Positions 44,427 through 55,713 of a stretch of DNA of 64,000 nucleotides are shown here, piece by piece. Positions within the stretch are counted from its first letter, which is position 1. The number at the start of each line of letters is the position of its first letter. The position numbers were made by a program, and so were the translations under genes. This stretch comes from Rhizophagus clarus (taxonomy: Eukaryota > Glomeromycota > Glomeromycetes > Glomerales > Glomeraceae). The notes under the pieces are model-generated. The model saw nothing but the letters and a program-made list of their open reading frames with translations, made no database searches and was not told the DNA's origin. The DNA is taken from contig BLAL01000242.1 of assembly GCA_015698045.1 (NCBI GenBank), forward strand, positions 315,001 through 379,000, written 5' to 3'.

Positions 44427-44872
44427 TTGTTACTCTGGTCAGTTCGTCGATCAGGTAACTATGACTTGGAGACAGGGATGCAATAGATATGTCTCAAGTC
44501 CAATCAACAAGACACACTATTCACAAAGGGACAGTTCGTTTATAAGGTAAAAGAGTTTATTTATTAATTATATGAACTTGTTATTATAACTTTGTTATTA
44601 CACTCTCTGATATTTTTCAACTAAAAAGAAATTTCAGGATATTTATACAAAATAAAATATATTTAAAAATATAACAAATAAATCTAATATATCAAATAAA
44701 ACTAATAAATTAAATAAATAAAATAAATCAATTAAATCAAATAAATCAGATAAATCAAATAAAACTGATATATCAAATAAATCGGAAATATCAAAAATAA
44801 CAGGCTATGATGGCTTTGGCTTAGGCGGCTCTACATACTTTGCCACAATGTCACGTGATTACTACGCCAACA
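44427..44872 (-). repeat. LTR of the Gypsy element (5' LTR in its own orientation)
   Basis: Near-identical partner of 36272-36716, followed outward by the CCAC duplication. Confidence 0.93.
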
Positions 44873-46035
44873 CCACAAATTACAATTTGTGTAAACAAAT
44901 TGTGCGGTTAACGTTTTTTACGGTTAAATACCATATACTATTATTAGTCAGACTTAAATTTTTAGCAAAATGTGCTGTAAATTTATGTAGTAGTACCACT
45001 CATTATAATTTAAACTTAATTACTAGAATCTTAAATCTTTATACTAGGTAATGGGAACTATTGTGAGTCCAGATACAGAGAAATTTGAAAAAAAGATGGA
45101 TGCGATCGGTAAATTTTTTATCGACTATACTGTATCATTGAACAACGCTCACGTGAAGTACAGAAAAATTCATGTGATCAGTTTTTTTTCATAGTGCGTA
45201 GAATTGTCCTTCACTTTGCCTGATAATTTGTGAACAAATCACGTAAATCAGTTACTTTTTTTTTTTTGAGAAGATAATAAAAAGTTCATTAAAAACAAAT
45301 TCAACTGACGTACTGTATCTGTGTGCGTGTGCAAAACTTTTTTTTTGACGTAAAATAAAAACAATTTAATCCAATTATCCCCTGTCTTGATGCACTTATA
45401 AACAATTATTTGTCAAGTGAGAAAAATATTTTTCATGGTATATCTATAGCTTTTTAGTTTAATAATTTTTTCTAAAAATAAAAATTTACGCCGTAAATTT
45501 GCCGAGTCTGGTCGGAATGATTTTCAGATTTAAATGACTGACTATCCTAATCGATTGTCAGTTTAAGACAGAGTTCAAAAATGCACGTGATGCTATGTAA
45601 TTCCGTCCAGCATTACTCCTAAATCTGCAAAATTACCAATTTCAGGAAAAGTCCTGACACGACTGACACGGTCCAAACTTGGATTAATTTAGTTCATTGA
45701 AAATCATTTCATCATCATGTGGTACGCGTTTTTATAAGTAACTAACTCAGTATCACGATTATGATATGCTTACTACATTACCACTACATGACTCAATTGA
45801 CTCATAACCCAAATAATAATTAAATGTGGCTAAGTTCTCGGGATTTACCCTTTCATTTAATATATTTATTTAAAAAAATTTCGGTGTGAAAACTTGATTG
45901 CATCGGTTTTTCCCCTCCAACCCGAACGGACATTGACGATACAGAAACTTCATAAACCATTTCTGTTGTTATACAATGTTCAAAAAATTATATAAATCCC
46001 ATTACGTCATTATACAGTTATAGAGTGTTCAAAAT
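44873..46035. other. Intergenic, upstream of the 46109 gene
   Basis: AT-rich. Weak TATATAAAT (45990) and TATATAAAC (46036) signals lie near its end. No other feature. Confidence 0.4.
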
Positions 46036-46044
46036 TATATAAAC
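46036..46044 (+). promoter_or_regulatory. TATA box of the 46109 gene
   Basis: TATATAAAC lies about 65-70 bases before the ATG, as in the paralogue at 28254. Confidence 0.5.
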
Positions 46045-46108
46045 TCAAGTCAATCCTATATTTTTTTTTAATTTTATGTAAAACAAAAAAAAAATAATTA
46101 ATATTAAT

Positions 46109-46528
46109 ATGAATAATTTCTCCCCTAATAATGAACAAATCGATAGACTTGCTAATGAAGTACGAAGTGGAAGAGTCGGCAAAATACTAAAAGGAAAAGA
46201 TTTACTTAAGCCAAGCTTAGAATATTTGTTGCTATTAGATTCTAATCAACGTGATATGATTGATGTCAAATCTGTCGATTCAGCAACAAATGAAATTTGG
46301 GAACGTTTAACAACGCCACAAAAGAATTCCCTCGATAAACTCGCGAATAACATTAATAAATTACGGAATTCTGATACCCTTGACTTGATTTCTAGAATAA
46401 ATACGCCACAAATTGCAAATACAGATGAAGAAAATTCATTTTATAATGGAATTAATTTCAGTAATAACGAAAATTTTGAGTTTTTGATCTTGCCTTTAGG
46501 TATGGTTTATGAAGGTCCTTTTCAATAA
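46109..46528 (+). CDS. Small lineage-specific protein, 'LPLGMVYEGPFQ' family member 2
   Basis: A single-exon frame of 139 codons, paralogous to 28254-28697 along its whole length. Shared blocks are 'NQRDMIDVKSVDSATNEIWE', 'LTTPQKNSLDKLANNINKLR', 'SRINTPQ', 'FYNGINF' and 'LPLGMVYEGPFQ'. The copies have diverged to roughly half identity while both frames stay open, which indicates old duplication under selection. The 5' leader (A-rich, TATA ~70 bases upstream) and the AAAATTT after the stop are also similar between copies. Function unknown; a weak HMG-helix-like core is discussed under the first copy. Confidence 0.8.
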   Translation: MNNFSPNNEQIDRLANEVRSGRVGKILKGKDLLKPSLEYLLLLDSNQRDMIDVKSVDSATNEIWERLTTPQKNSLDKLANNINKLRNSDTLDLISRINTPQIANTDEENSFYNGINFSNNENFEFLILPLGMVYEGPFQ

Positions 46529-48509
46529 AATTTACTTTCATGTTAAAAGTTTATTTTTGTTGGATTTTGAATATCACCATTTATATTATAAATTTACCTT
46601 CCATAAGTTTAAATAACAATAAGATTTTTTTTTTGATTATTCTTTTTTATAAGTTATGATGTAGTCTATTATATAAGAAATATTGTATTAAATTCGTCAA
46701 TTACTATAGTTAACATATTTATCTTATAATACATATTTGTATTTTCTTAGTTTTCAAATGTTTGTTACAAAAGGTTTAATTAAGTTAGTGAGTAAATAAA
46801 ATAATTTTTTTTTCATAATTTTATAAATAGAAAGCTAGAAAAGTGTCTGTTTCAAATATCAAGATGGAGTACACATAAAAGAACGACCAATCATGCACCC
46901 TTATTTAGTTATGATATGCAGATAGCGTTTTCAATATATAGATTTTAAATAATATTTCCTTGATGTTTTTAACTTGGATAAACTGTAAACATTTTATATT
47001 CTCAAAATGTTTATAAATAATCGTTCTATAAAATAATTAATATAAAAGGACATAAATTATAGAAGTTTTCATTCATTATTCAAAGTTTATGGGTTTCATT
47101 TAAAAGGTTGATCCGTTTTGTTTGAAAGGGTCATCGCTTCCATTTTAGGCCGCAATCTTGTTTCAAAATCCTTTTTCGGATACAAAGTAACCGCACGTAA
47201 ACGCGTATCATAAAATTTGATTTTTTTAATAAAATGTTCATTTTTACCTAAAATTTCGAATCCAAAATGAGAATATATAAATATACAATAACGAGTAATT
47301 AATTAAATAAAAAAAAACTTTGTTTGAAGACGGTTCGTCGATCACTTTCTATCTATTTCTTAAAATAATATACAGTACATAAATATTGATAAATAATTTG
47401 AAATTAACTAATATACTGTGTATTTTAATAAATTTTTGACAAACTTTGATCTTATATTTTATTTGTTAAAAATGTTTGATCAAAATTTTTGTATAAATTT
47501 TAAGTAATTTATAATCGTATAAAATAGAATTTTTTGGTCAAGTAAGTTAATGAGTCATTAAATAGGTTATTTTGATTAGAACTTATATTTTTTTCTTAAT
47601 TAATTTTTTTTGAAGTTAAAATTTTTTTGGTGTTTTTATAAAAAAAAAATATTTTTTTTCTAACAAATAATTATTGGTCCTTCATCTTTATTAGCTAGAA
47701 GTATCGATACTAATATAATTACAGTATCTTCATTGATAGACATCATTTCTCCTGCATGATTGCCGTGTAACTAGTTATCGGGGTACACCATTTATTTTGT
47801 TACAATTATTACGTTTCACTGTTTTGTTTACACCTCGGCATTTCGGGCATGCACGATGAGAACCATTATAGAATGAATGATTTCGGTGATTTCCTTAAAT
47901 TTTGGTATTTTCCGAATCCTAAATTAGTATAACATGAAAGACGAGCTAATCATGCAAACCCCTTTTTCTAAATTATTGGGCCCAATCAATCGTCCTTGAT
48001 TGATTTCTATAATGATTTAATGGTTTTAAATCTTAAAAAGGGAAATTAGGCGCTAAAAAAAAAAAGATAACAATTTCTGATTCTTCATTACGTGTGAAGT
48101 TACATAACTTGACATATTATTAATCATCGAATTTAGTAAAAATAATTATTAATTCTTTAAATGCACAATTAAAAATTTTAAAAGCGTATTGGTTCATATT
48201 TAATAATTTTTTTAATTGATGAAATTGATGACCTAAAGAATGAAATGATGACTTAAAGAATCCACAAGGAGTTTTTGATGATTAAAAATTCCGATGATCT
48301 GTTATAATAAAAGGTGCTAATTTCTAATTTTGTGCACATGACCGAGATTAGCAAAGTGGTTTATTCAATTAAATTTTGACCAAAATTTGATTGTGATCAC
48401 GTGATTTAATTATTTATATTTCGCATTTTTTTTTTTTTATTTATTTTTATTTTTTTTTGTCTTTTCTCGTTGGGTTTCCTTCTTTTCTATTGACCGCCTC
48501 CCATATAAT
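46529..48509. other. Intergenic, no gene seen
   Basis: AT-rich with T and A homopolymers. No credible frame, RNA gene or element end is visible. Confidence 0.45.
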
Positions 48510-48990
48510 TAATTTGTAATGGAGGCTTAAACTGCTATAATCAGGTAATATACGGTTAATGGTGATTTAGCAAGCTAACTAACCGGATCGGAATTGAATG
48601 TTGACTGATAATTGGTGCTTTAAAATGATTTTGCGTGCGTGTAGAGTTTTGTAGGTCACATAAAATTTGTCGTTATGAGAAGGATGTGCACTGTTGCTGC
48701 TGTATGCTACTTTAACAGCTTTTTAAGTTGAGGTCTGAGCAGTTATTGTTTTGAGACATGTCAGATGTTAGCGTTTGTTTTTTTTTTTGTTTTAATCTAT
48801 TTCATTGGACATTGGTTCTACAGTATATATATGAGTTATCTTTAAAGAATATTTTGGGAGCAAATTTTTATTTAGTGAATAAGATTTTATCGTATATCAA
48901 TAAAGATTTTATACGTAAAAGTTTTATTTTTCTTTTACTGCGAATTTTAGTAAAATCGAGAATCGCCAGCTTCACGTGATATAATATGGC
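48510..48990 (+). repeat. Dispersed repeat, copy A
   Basis: Collinear with 63320-63970. Shared words are TAATTTGTAATGGAGGCT, TTGAGGTCTGAGCAGTTATT, GTTATTGTTTTGA, ATCTTTAAAGAATATTTTG and a terminal TCACGTGATATAA. No coding potential. The family is unknown. Confidence 0.6.
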
Positions 48991-50182
48991 GGTCACTTTC
49001 TCTTTCGTGTAATTCTATGAACAAGTAATCTTTAGGTTTTCTCCAGGCAAAATTTCAAACAATCAAACTCTTATTATTCTTTAAAAGATAATTTAATTTT
49101 TTTGTTAACTGGTGTTGTCATTAAAGTTCACTTTGAAACCATTACTATCATCACTTTTAATTATTTGATAGAATTATTGTTAATATGAATACACAAAATA
49201 AATTAAATCAATTATGAAGTTTAAAAACATAATAGCACATTGTGTAAAATGCGCAAATTCTGCAAATTTATGTAGAAAGAAATGCGTAAAGTATATTTAA
49301 CTGTTGTACTAGAACTAAATATGCAGAAACTGAAACTGGCTGTTTCATAGCCCTTTTAAAACGTGATAAGTTTATGCTGAAAAAAAAAGAAAAATAAAAA
49401 AATTTTTTGTACAAAAAATATTGCAAATAATATAATTACTTTGTGCCCAATGCATTATTTGTATATACAGTATATTATCCCTAAATTTTCCGTAGTCAAC
49501 CTTTTTATACGCTAACCCGCATCAAATCTTCAAGTGATAAAAAATTGTACGTTAAATGAGGATCTACAAGCATAATGAAGTAACGAAATTTTTGCTTCTT
49601 TAGTTTTTATAATTATTAAAAAATAATTTAATTTTATCACTTTGGTTTACGTAGAAAAAGGAAAGTCGTATAATCATATTATTATATATAAGAATCGATA
49701 CACTTAATTGAACTCTATTATCGCATTAAGAATAAAAGTAATATTGTTTTTTTATCATGCAAATGCAAGGCTACGACAAGTTATACAGTATTCTTTGAAA
49801 ATTTAAGTACGATCACTAGCAAAGAATTGTACAGTATAATATAAAAGTATAACGAGTTACAATTTTAGCCGTCTTTGGTAACTTATATTTGTTCATGTTA
49901 AGAATAACTATTATTGATTGGTGCTGTATAAAAATTTGATTTTAAATTCGTTTAATTACAAACTGATTTTTATTATGTAAATAAAGTTTTTACGTATTAC
50001 TTTATAATCAGTGTTAAACAAAATCTAATTGTTATAATTTTAAAGAATAAATAATGTTATCCCCTGATCGGCACCATTTATACAGTTATCCGATTGTACT
50101 TATACCTACTGGATGATCAATTTATATATATTTATTTATGTATTTCTAGTACATATTTACTCTAGATAACTAGACAAATTAT
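48991..50182. other. Intergenic, no gene seen
   Basis: AT-rich. Nothing recognised up to the end of the recombinase gene. Confidence 0.4.
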
Positions 50183-51804
50183 TTATTTTGTAATGTTAAT
50201 AGTAAAATTACTACATTTAACAAACTTAAGACGAAAATTATCAATTAAATCATCTTTACGCTTTAAAGGAATTGTGATATTTTGAATTTCAGTGAATGGT
50301 TCTGTTTTAGTCTCTTCCTGAGATGATAAATTTTCAATTCTTTGTTCCGTATTTAGATCTTCAGCAGATTTTTCCAAATTTTCTTGCATCAAAATATCCT
50401 TTTATAAATAAAGTGTAAAAAAATTAATAATTATAATGATAATTTATAATAAAGAATTAATTAGATACCTTTGAAATGCCTGGAAGTGTTAACTTTGCGA
50501 TGTCCAATTTTTGCTTTTCATTTTGTATTCGATATCTATAAAATAAATGAATTTTAATGACAAAATAAAAAAATCAAATATTATATTATAATATATACTA
50601 ACGCATTTAATCCTGCAATGGACCGGTGCAATGTTACATTCATTATAGCTTGTGAATCCAATCCTTTGTCATTTAACTTTTGCGCAGTACGTTTTCGTAA
50701 TGAATGATTTACAATTCTTCTGTTTGTGCAGTCAATACCCGTAATATTACAAATTTCTTTTAACATTCCAGATAATTTATCTCGACCTAAATGAAAAGTA
50801 GAATACCAATTTTCTAAATAATATATTGAAATTTATTAGTTTGTGTTAAAAATATTGTAGAGAAAGAAATCATATAAAATTGTACCTTTAATATCTTTAT
50901 TAATACGAAGAAAAAAGTTTTCTTCTGCATTATTAGGCCGTAAACTCAAGTATTTTCTAATGTCATGACATGCTCCATATGTTCCTGGTTCATCTGGTGG
51001 AATAATATGAACAGGTTATTGATTAGAATTTGTTTGGTGATAATATCCTCCCTGGTGAGTTTTATCATGAATTGTCACAATGTTATATCCTCCATCATCA
51101 CGTTTTCTAAAATGGCTAGCCATAATACTATGATATGATCCCCCTCTACGTGCTGTACAACATCCTACCCATAAAAAGACTCTCCTTAATAATCCATCTG
51201 GTGAATTACTTGATATATCAGGATGTTCAAAGATTTTTACCATTTCTTCATCAGTAAGAGGATCAGCTCCATTATATTCACCATTATTGATTTCTTCCAA
51301 CTCTATCATTCTTGTATGTAATGTATCACGCACTATTCTAAATTCAAAATCCTCATGTATATTGAATGGTTCTCTATCTTTAAAGATTTCCTGATAAAAC
51401 CGATTTATAGCACATATACCATTATACAGTGAGTTTGCTTTGTATTCCTTTTTGTCTTTTGTTTGAATAACTATAATGAATTCACATAACAACATTGCAA
51501 TGGCCTTTTTGTCATAAAGGGTCATTAAATCTATGTTTGGTTGAGTGTCATTTACAAAGCTTTCAAATCTAGAAACCCATAAACGTGTATTTTTGTTAGT
51601 ATTTTTTGGTTTTGCGGAAGAGACATACTTTTGTAAAGTTTCTATACAAGGACGATCAAATGTTTCTTTATTAGACGATTTTGATTTGTGTATTTCAGAA
51701 AGTTGATTATTTTCTAAATGAGTCAATCTTCCTTTTAATTCATTTATAGTGACAGTATCATTACTTGAATTTAATAATTCGGAGGCTTTTTTGAAACTAG
51801 ACAT
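50183..51804 (-). pseudogene. Crypton-type tyrosine recombinase, four exons, one in-frame stop
   Basis: A site-specific recombinase gene. Exons 51804-50886, 50813-50603, 50535-50469 and 50398-50183 have GT..AG borders and join in frame to about 470 codons. A SAM-like core-binding region ('NTRLWVSRFESF') precedes the catalytic domain. The latter shows box I Arg ('CTARRGG'), the box II His-x-x-Arg ('NHSLRKRTAQ') and the Tyr nucleophile in 'AGLNAYRIQ', split by the second intron. The C-terminus is acidic, then basic. One TAA (51018-51016, codon ~263) interrupts otherwise continuous coding sequence. That is either a nonsense mutation or a sign that the C-terminal half is translated otherwise. The R-H-R-Y set and fungal setting suggest a Crypton DNA transposon; a domesticated copy is the alternative. 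Confidence 0.82.
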
Positions 51805-51819
51805 TTTATTTTGAAATTA

Positions 51820-51965
51820 AAAAGGAGAGAAAAAAAATGTAAAAAGGAGAGAAAAAAAAATGTAAAAAGGAGAGAAAAAAAAATGTAAAAAATGATTACA
51901 AATAGGGTATTTATATCTATTGATATTACACAATAGACTAAAATAGTCTAAAATAGTCTAAAATA
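51820..51965. repeat. Short tandem repeats upstream of the recombinase
   Basis: Three ~24-bp units of GGAGAGAAAAAAAATGTAAAAA (51823-51893) are followed by four units of CTAAAATAGT (51932-51971). Confidence 0.75.
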
Positions 51966-51999
51966 GTCTAAACTATATAAATGGCAGGGGATAAATCAA

Positions 52000-52057
52000 T
52001 TATCTCCTGGCTAATTGGAATAGTAAAATTTTACTTATTCCTAATTAGCCAGGAGAT
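52000..52057. repeat. Near-perfect palindrome upstream of the recombinase
   Basis: TTATCTCCTGGCTAATT (52000-52016) is mirrored by AATTAGCCAGGAGATAA at 52042-52058, with a paired GGAATAGTAAAA/TTTTACTTATTCC centre. A hairpin of about 28 bp per arm with almost no loop, ~200 bp upstream of the recombinase start. Possible recombination site, promoter element or MITE core. Confidence 0.8.
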
Positions 52058-52349
52058 AAGTAATACTTATAAATGATAAAAGAATAAAATAATATGTTAT
52101 AGATAATAAAAATATTAAAAATAAAATATTTCTTTTCAAACCTAGAAAGTTTAATTTCTTTTGATTGATCGACAATTTATAATATGGACTATTTTGAAAA
52201 AAATCCGACTTATCATTTGTTACTACTTTTAACTTAACTCTTTAAACCATTATTTCCAAAGAAAGAATTATAAGTTAGAATGTGAAATAAAAATAATATG
52301 TGAATAAAATGTTATAATTAGAAGAATAAAAAAACATTATGACTTACTT

Positions 52350-53500
52350 ACTACTTACTTTGTACAATCAATAATTCAACTGAACTATTATTATCAGAAA
52401 GATTTTCTGTAAAAGGATTAAATAATCGTGACGTATAAATAGCCTATGGATGAGTAGGCTGAGTATTCAATCGGTTATTTTTAATCGATAAAAGATTTGT
52501 ATTTCTAGCTTCTTGTGTTTCTTTAAATTGCTTTTCAATTTCATAATCTCGTTGTCGTACCTCCTCTCATAAAATAATTCAATCATTTCTTTTATTTCAA
52601 TAGAATTTGGTCTATTTTCTGGATTAGGATACCAACATCATTTCATTAAATCAATATAACATTTTGGTGCAATTTGATCTTCTATTTCAGGTCTAGTCCC
52701 ACTACATATTTCTAATGCTAAAACGACATCGTGAGCGCAATCAGAAAAAGGTTGCTTTCCAGTCGCTACAAAATACATAATCATACCAAAGCTATATATA
52801 TCTGCTGCTCGAGTATAAGTTTTCTTCTTAATACTTCAGGAGCCACATAAGGCATAACTCCATAAATACTCGTTTCATCAATGTCATCAATTTTTCTACA
52901 CAGTCCCATATCAGAAATACATGCACTATAATTATCAGTATTATTAGTATAAATTTCTTCTTTTTTAGTAAATAATATATTTCCTATATGAAAATCTCGA
53001 TGAACCATCTCTTTTTGATGAATTTTTTAAGACCATTATTAATTTCCATTAATACTCTTATTCCATTGGACCAATCAAAATTTTCATAATTTTTATTTAA
53101 ATAATTATTTAAATTTCCACCTTCTGCATACTCAAGGACCATGATATAATCTTTTGTTTCGGGGTTTTGAGATATTCCATATATTTTAAGGATATTTCTT
53201 ATTTTTTGATTTGAATATGCTTTAACCTATTAGGTTGCAATATATCTTATTATATTATATTAAAATATTTAAATTATAAAGAAATTTAATACCTCATTTG
53301 TAAATTCATCAATATAATCTTGTGAATTATGTAAACATTTTAAAGCAACCCTTGTATTTGATGCTCTTTTCCATTTATAATTATAACATAATAAACCATT
53401 TCTCCATATTGCTAAATATACTGTAGAAAAGCCACTTTTACCTATGTCTTCAATATTATCAAACTGGTTATATGGTATCCATTCCAATACTGTGTCCTCA
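52350..53500 (-). pseudogene. TKL-like protein kinase, decayed
   Basis: The kinase reads from the N-lobe ('MEWIPYNQF', 'IGKSGFSTVYLA', 'VALKCLHNSQ'), through an intron near 53225-53292 and the hinge ('DYIMVLEYAEGG'). It continues into the catalytic loop ('MVHRDFHIGN', HRD intact), 'ISDMGLC' in place of DFG, and 'VMPYVAPEVL'. The C-lobe follows ('TGKQPFSDCAHD', 'NPENRP'). Frames shift in an A run before the HRD (about 53030) and in the activation-segment end (about 52823). A TGA replaces a Lys codon in 'LMK-CW' near 52640. The tail 'YTSRLFNPFTENL' is shared with the plus-strand neighbour. This is the Rhizophagus-expanded kinase family. It lacks the N-terminal CxxC module. Confidence 0.88.
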
Positions 53501-53539
53501 TAATTACTTGAAATTAAGGAGTTAGGAAAAGATTCTACA

Positions 53540-55262
53540 GCAATATGGAAGAATGGCCCATTATGTTATAATGCTAATAGTGAGAAACTAATTAGAGAAT
53601 CATATAAAATAATTTATTTAAAAAGTTTATATACATATACTACTGATGGATTTTTAAATATGGTATTTGAATTTTCTATGAATTAAATTCGGCTAATATT
53701 GGTAAAATATTAATTTTTTTTATATATATATTTATATTTGATAGGCTGAATCAATTTTAAAAAATAGAAGAGGCTATGGAATATCTCAAAATCCAGACAC
53801 AAAAGTTTATATTTTGGCTTTTGATGATAAATTTTTAAATGGTTGTAGAAATTGTAGTAGAGAATACCACCCTTCAATTAGTATTAAATGTTGTGATCCA
53901 TGCCTAATAAGTGATTTAAAAGATAATCTTACAAACTGGACTAGTGGAGATGAAAAAATTGATAACTTTATTAAAGAAAAGCAATTAAAAATTGAATGGT
54001 ATAATGATAAAATATTTGAATGGATACCATATGACAAATTTATTAAAATTAATGAGATGAGCAGAGAAAGTAGATTTGCTACAGCACTATTAAAAAATGG
54101 ACTATTATCTTACAATATGAGAGAGAGGAGAATGATGAGAAAATCATATGAAAAAGTTTATTTAAAATACTTGCATAACCCACAAATTATTACTGATGAA
54201 TTTTTAGATGAGGTATTTAAATTTCTTATAAATTAACTGAAGGTAGATATTATACAATCTCTAATTTTTGTATTTTAATAGGTTGAATCATATTTAAAAG
54301 ATAATCAATGCTATGGATTATCTCAAAATCCAAAAAAAAAGATTATATTTTGATTGTTAATTCTGATTTTTACAAATATTGTGTAAAATGTGGTAATAAA
54401 TATTATAAACTGTGTAAATCATGTCAATTGAATCGTTTAAAAGATATGTTTCCAAACTGGACTAGTGGAAATGAGAAAATTGATAGTTTAATTTAAAAGT
54501 TTCAATTAAGTATTAAAAATCATAATGATACGATATTTGAATGGATACCATACAATGAGTTTATCGATATTAAAAAAACAATAAGAGGTGATTTTATTAC
54601 AGCAATATGGAAGAAAGGTCCATCATGCTATAGTGAGCAAGAAAGTAAATATAAAAGAAAGTTGAATGCAGTAGTTTTACTAAAAAATCTATATAATTCA
54701 CAAAATACTGATAACACAATCTTAAATAAGGTATATAAATTCTTTAATAAATTTGGTTTAATTATCAATAATAATTTTATATTAATGTTATTTCATATTT
54801 TCATCAGATTGCAAATTCAATTAAGGAAAGTTATGGGTTATACCAAGATCCAGTTACAAAAGATTTTATTTTGGTTTTGCAACCTAAATATTATTGTAAA
54901 ATCTGTGGTGTAAACTGTAAAATGCAATAATCAGTTCAAAATGGATAGTAAAAGGTGTGTATTGTGTCAATCAAATAGTCACGAAAATAATAAAATTAAT
55001 GATTTTATTCAAAAGATGAGGTTAAGTTATAATTATGATTCTTATAATTCAAATGTGATATTCGAATGGATACCATACGATCAATTTGTTGGTATTAAAG
55101 AAATAGGCAAAGGTGGTTTTTCTACAGTATATTCAGCAATGTGGAAAGATGGTTCATTAACTAATAATAGTAACGGTTGGAAGAGAAATCCAAATACAAG
55201 AGTTGCTTTAAAATGTTTACATAATTCACAAAATTTCCTTGATAATTTTATTAATAAGGTAT
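53540..55262 (+). repeat. ~525-bp tandem repeat of a kinase N-lobe module
   Basis: The landmark TGGATACCATA(TC)(GA)A recurs at 54021, 54541 and 55067. ACAGCAATATGG or its equivalent recurs at 53545, 54079 and 54600. Each unit encodes a CxxC/'NWTSGDEKID' segment, 'EWIPY..F', a glycine-loop region, 'LK.LHN.Q', an intron start and '..YG.SQNP.TKD.I'. Units 1-3 are decayed to different extents; unit 4 leads into the C-lobe. Confidence 0.85.
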
Positions 55263-55713
55263 GAATGATTTAAAATAATATTACATATTAATTAATAAGT
55301 TATAATCTAATAAGTTGAAATATATCCAAATAAAAAAATAGACGACATTCCTATACTATATGGAATGTCTCAAAATCCAAGTACAAAGGATTATATAATG
55401 GTTTTTGAACATGCAGGTGAAAATTTCAATAATTATTTAAATAAAAATTGTGAAAATTTTAATTGGCTCAATGGAATAAAAGCATTACATGGGATTATTG
55501 AAGGTCTTAATGAAATTCATCAAAAACACATGGTTCATCAAATTTTTCATATAGGAAACATATTATTTAGAATAAATAGTTATGGTTATAGTATGTTACG
55601 GATTTCTGATATGGAATTGTGTAGAAAGATTGATGATATTGATGAAACAAATATTTATGGGGTTATGCCTTATGTAGCTCCCGAAATATTAAAAGGAAAT
55701 CCTTATACTCAAG

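Larger units (their letters stand above)
36272..44872 (-). mobile_element. Ty3/Gypsy LTR retrotransposon, broken, young
   Basis: An ~8.6-kb fossil retroelement transcribed on the minus strand. Two nearly identical ~445-bp LTRs begin TG and end CA, and a CCAC target duplication is seen at both outer edges. A purine tract (AAAGAAGGGGAGAAC on the coding strand) abuts the low-coordinate LTR. A primer-site-like TGGTGATTCCTGCC follows the high-coordinate LTR. Parts in transcription order are gag, protease, reverse transcriptase, RNase H and integrase, the Gypsy order. A further small frame of unknown function and an antisense frame sit between integrase and the 3' LTR. The near-identity of the LTRs points to a recent insertion. 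The copy is broken, with about three breaks in its coding part. Confidence 0.93.
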
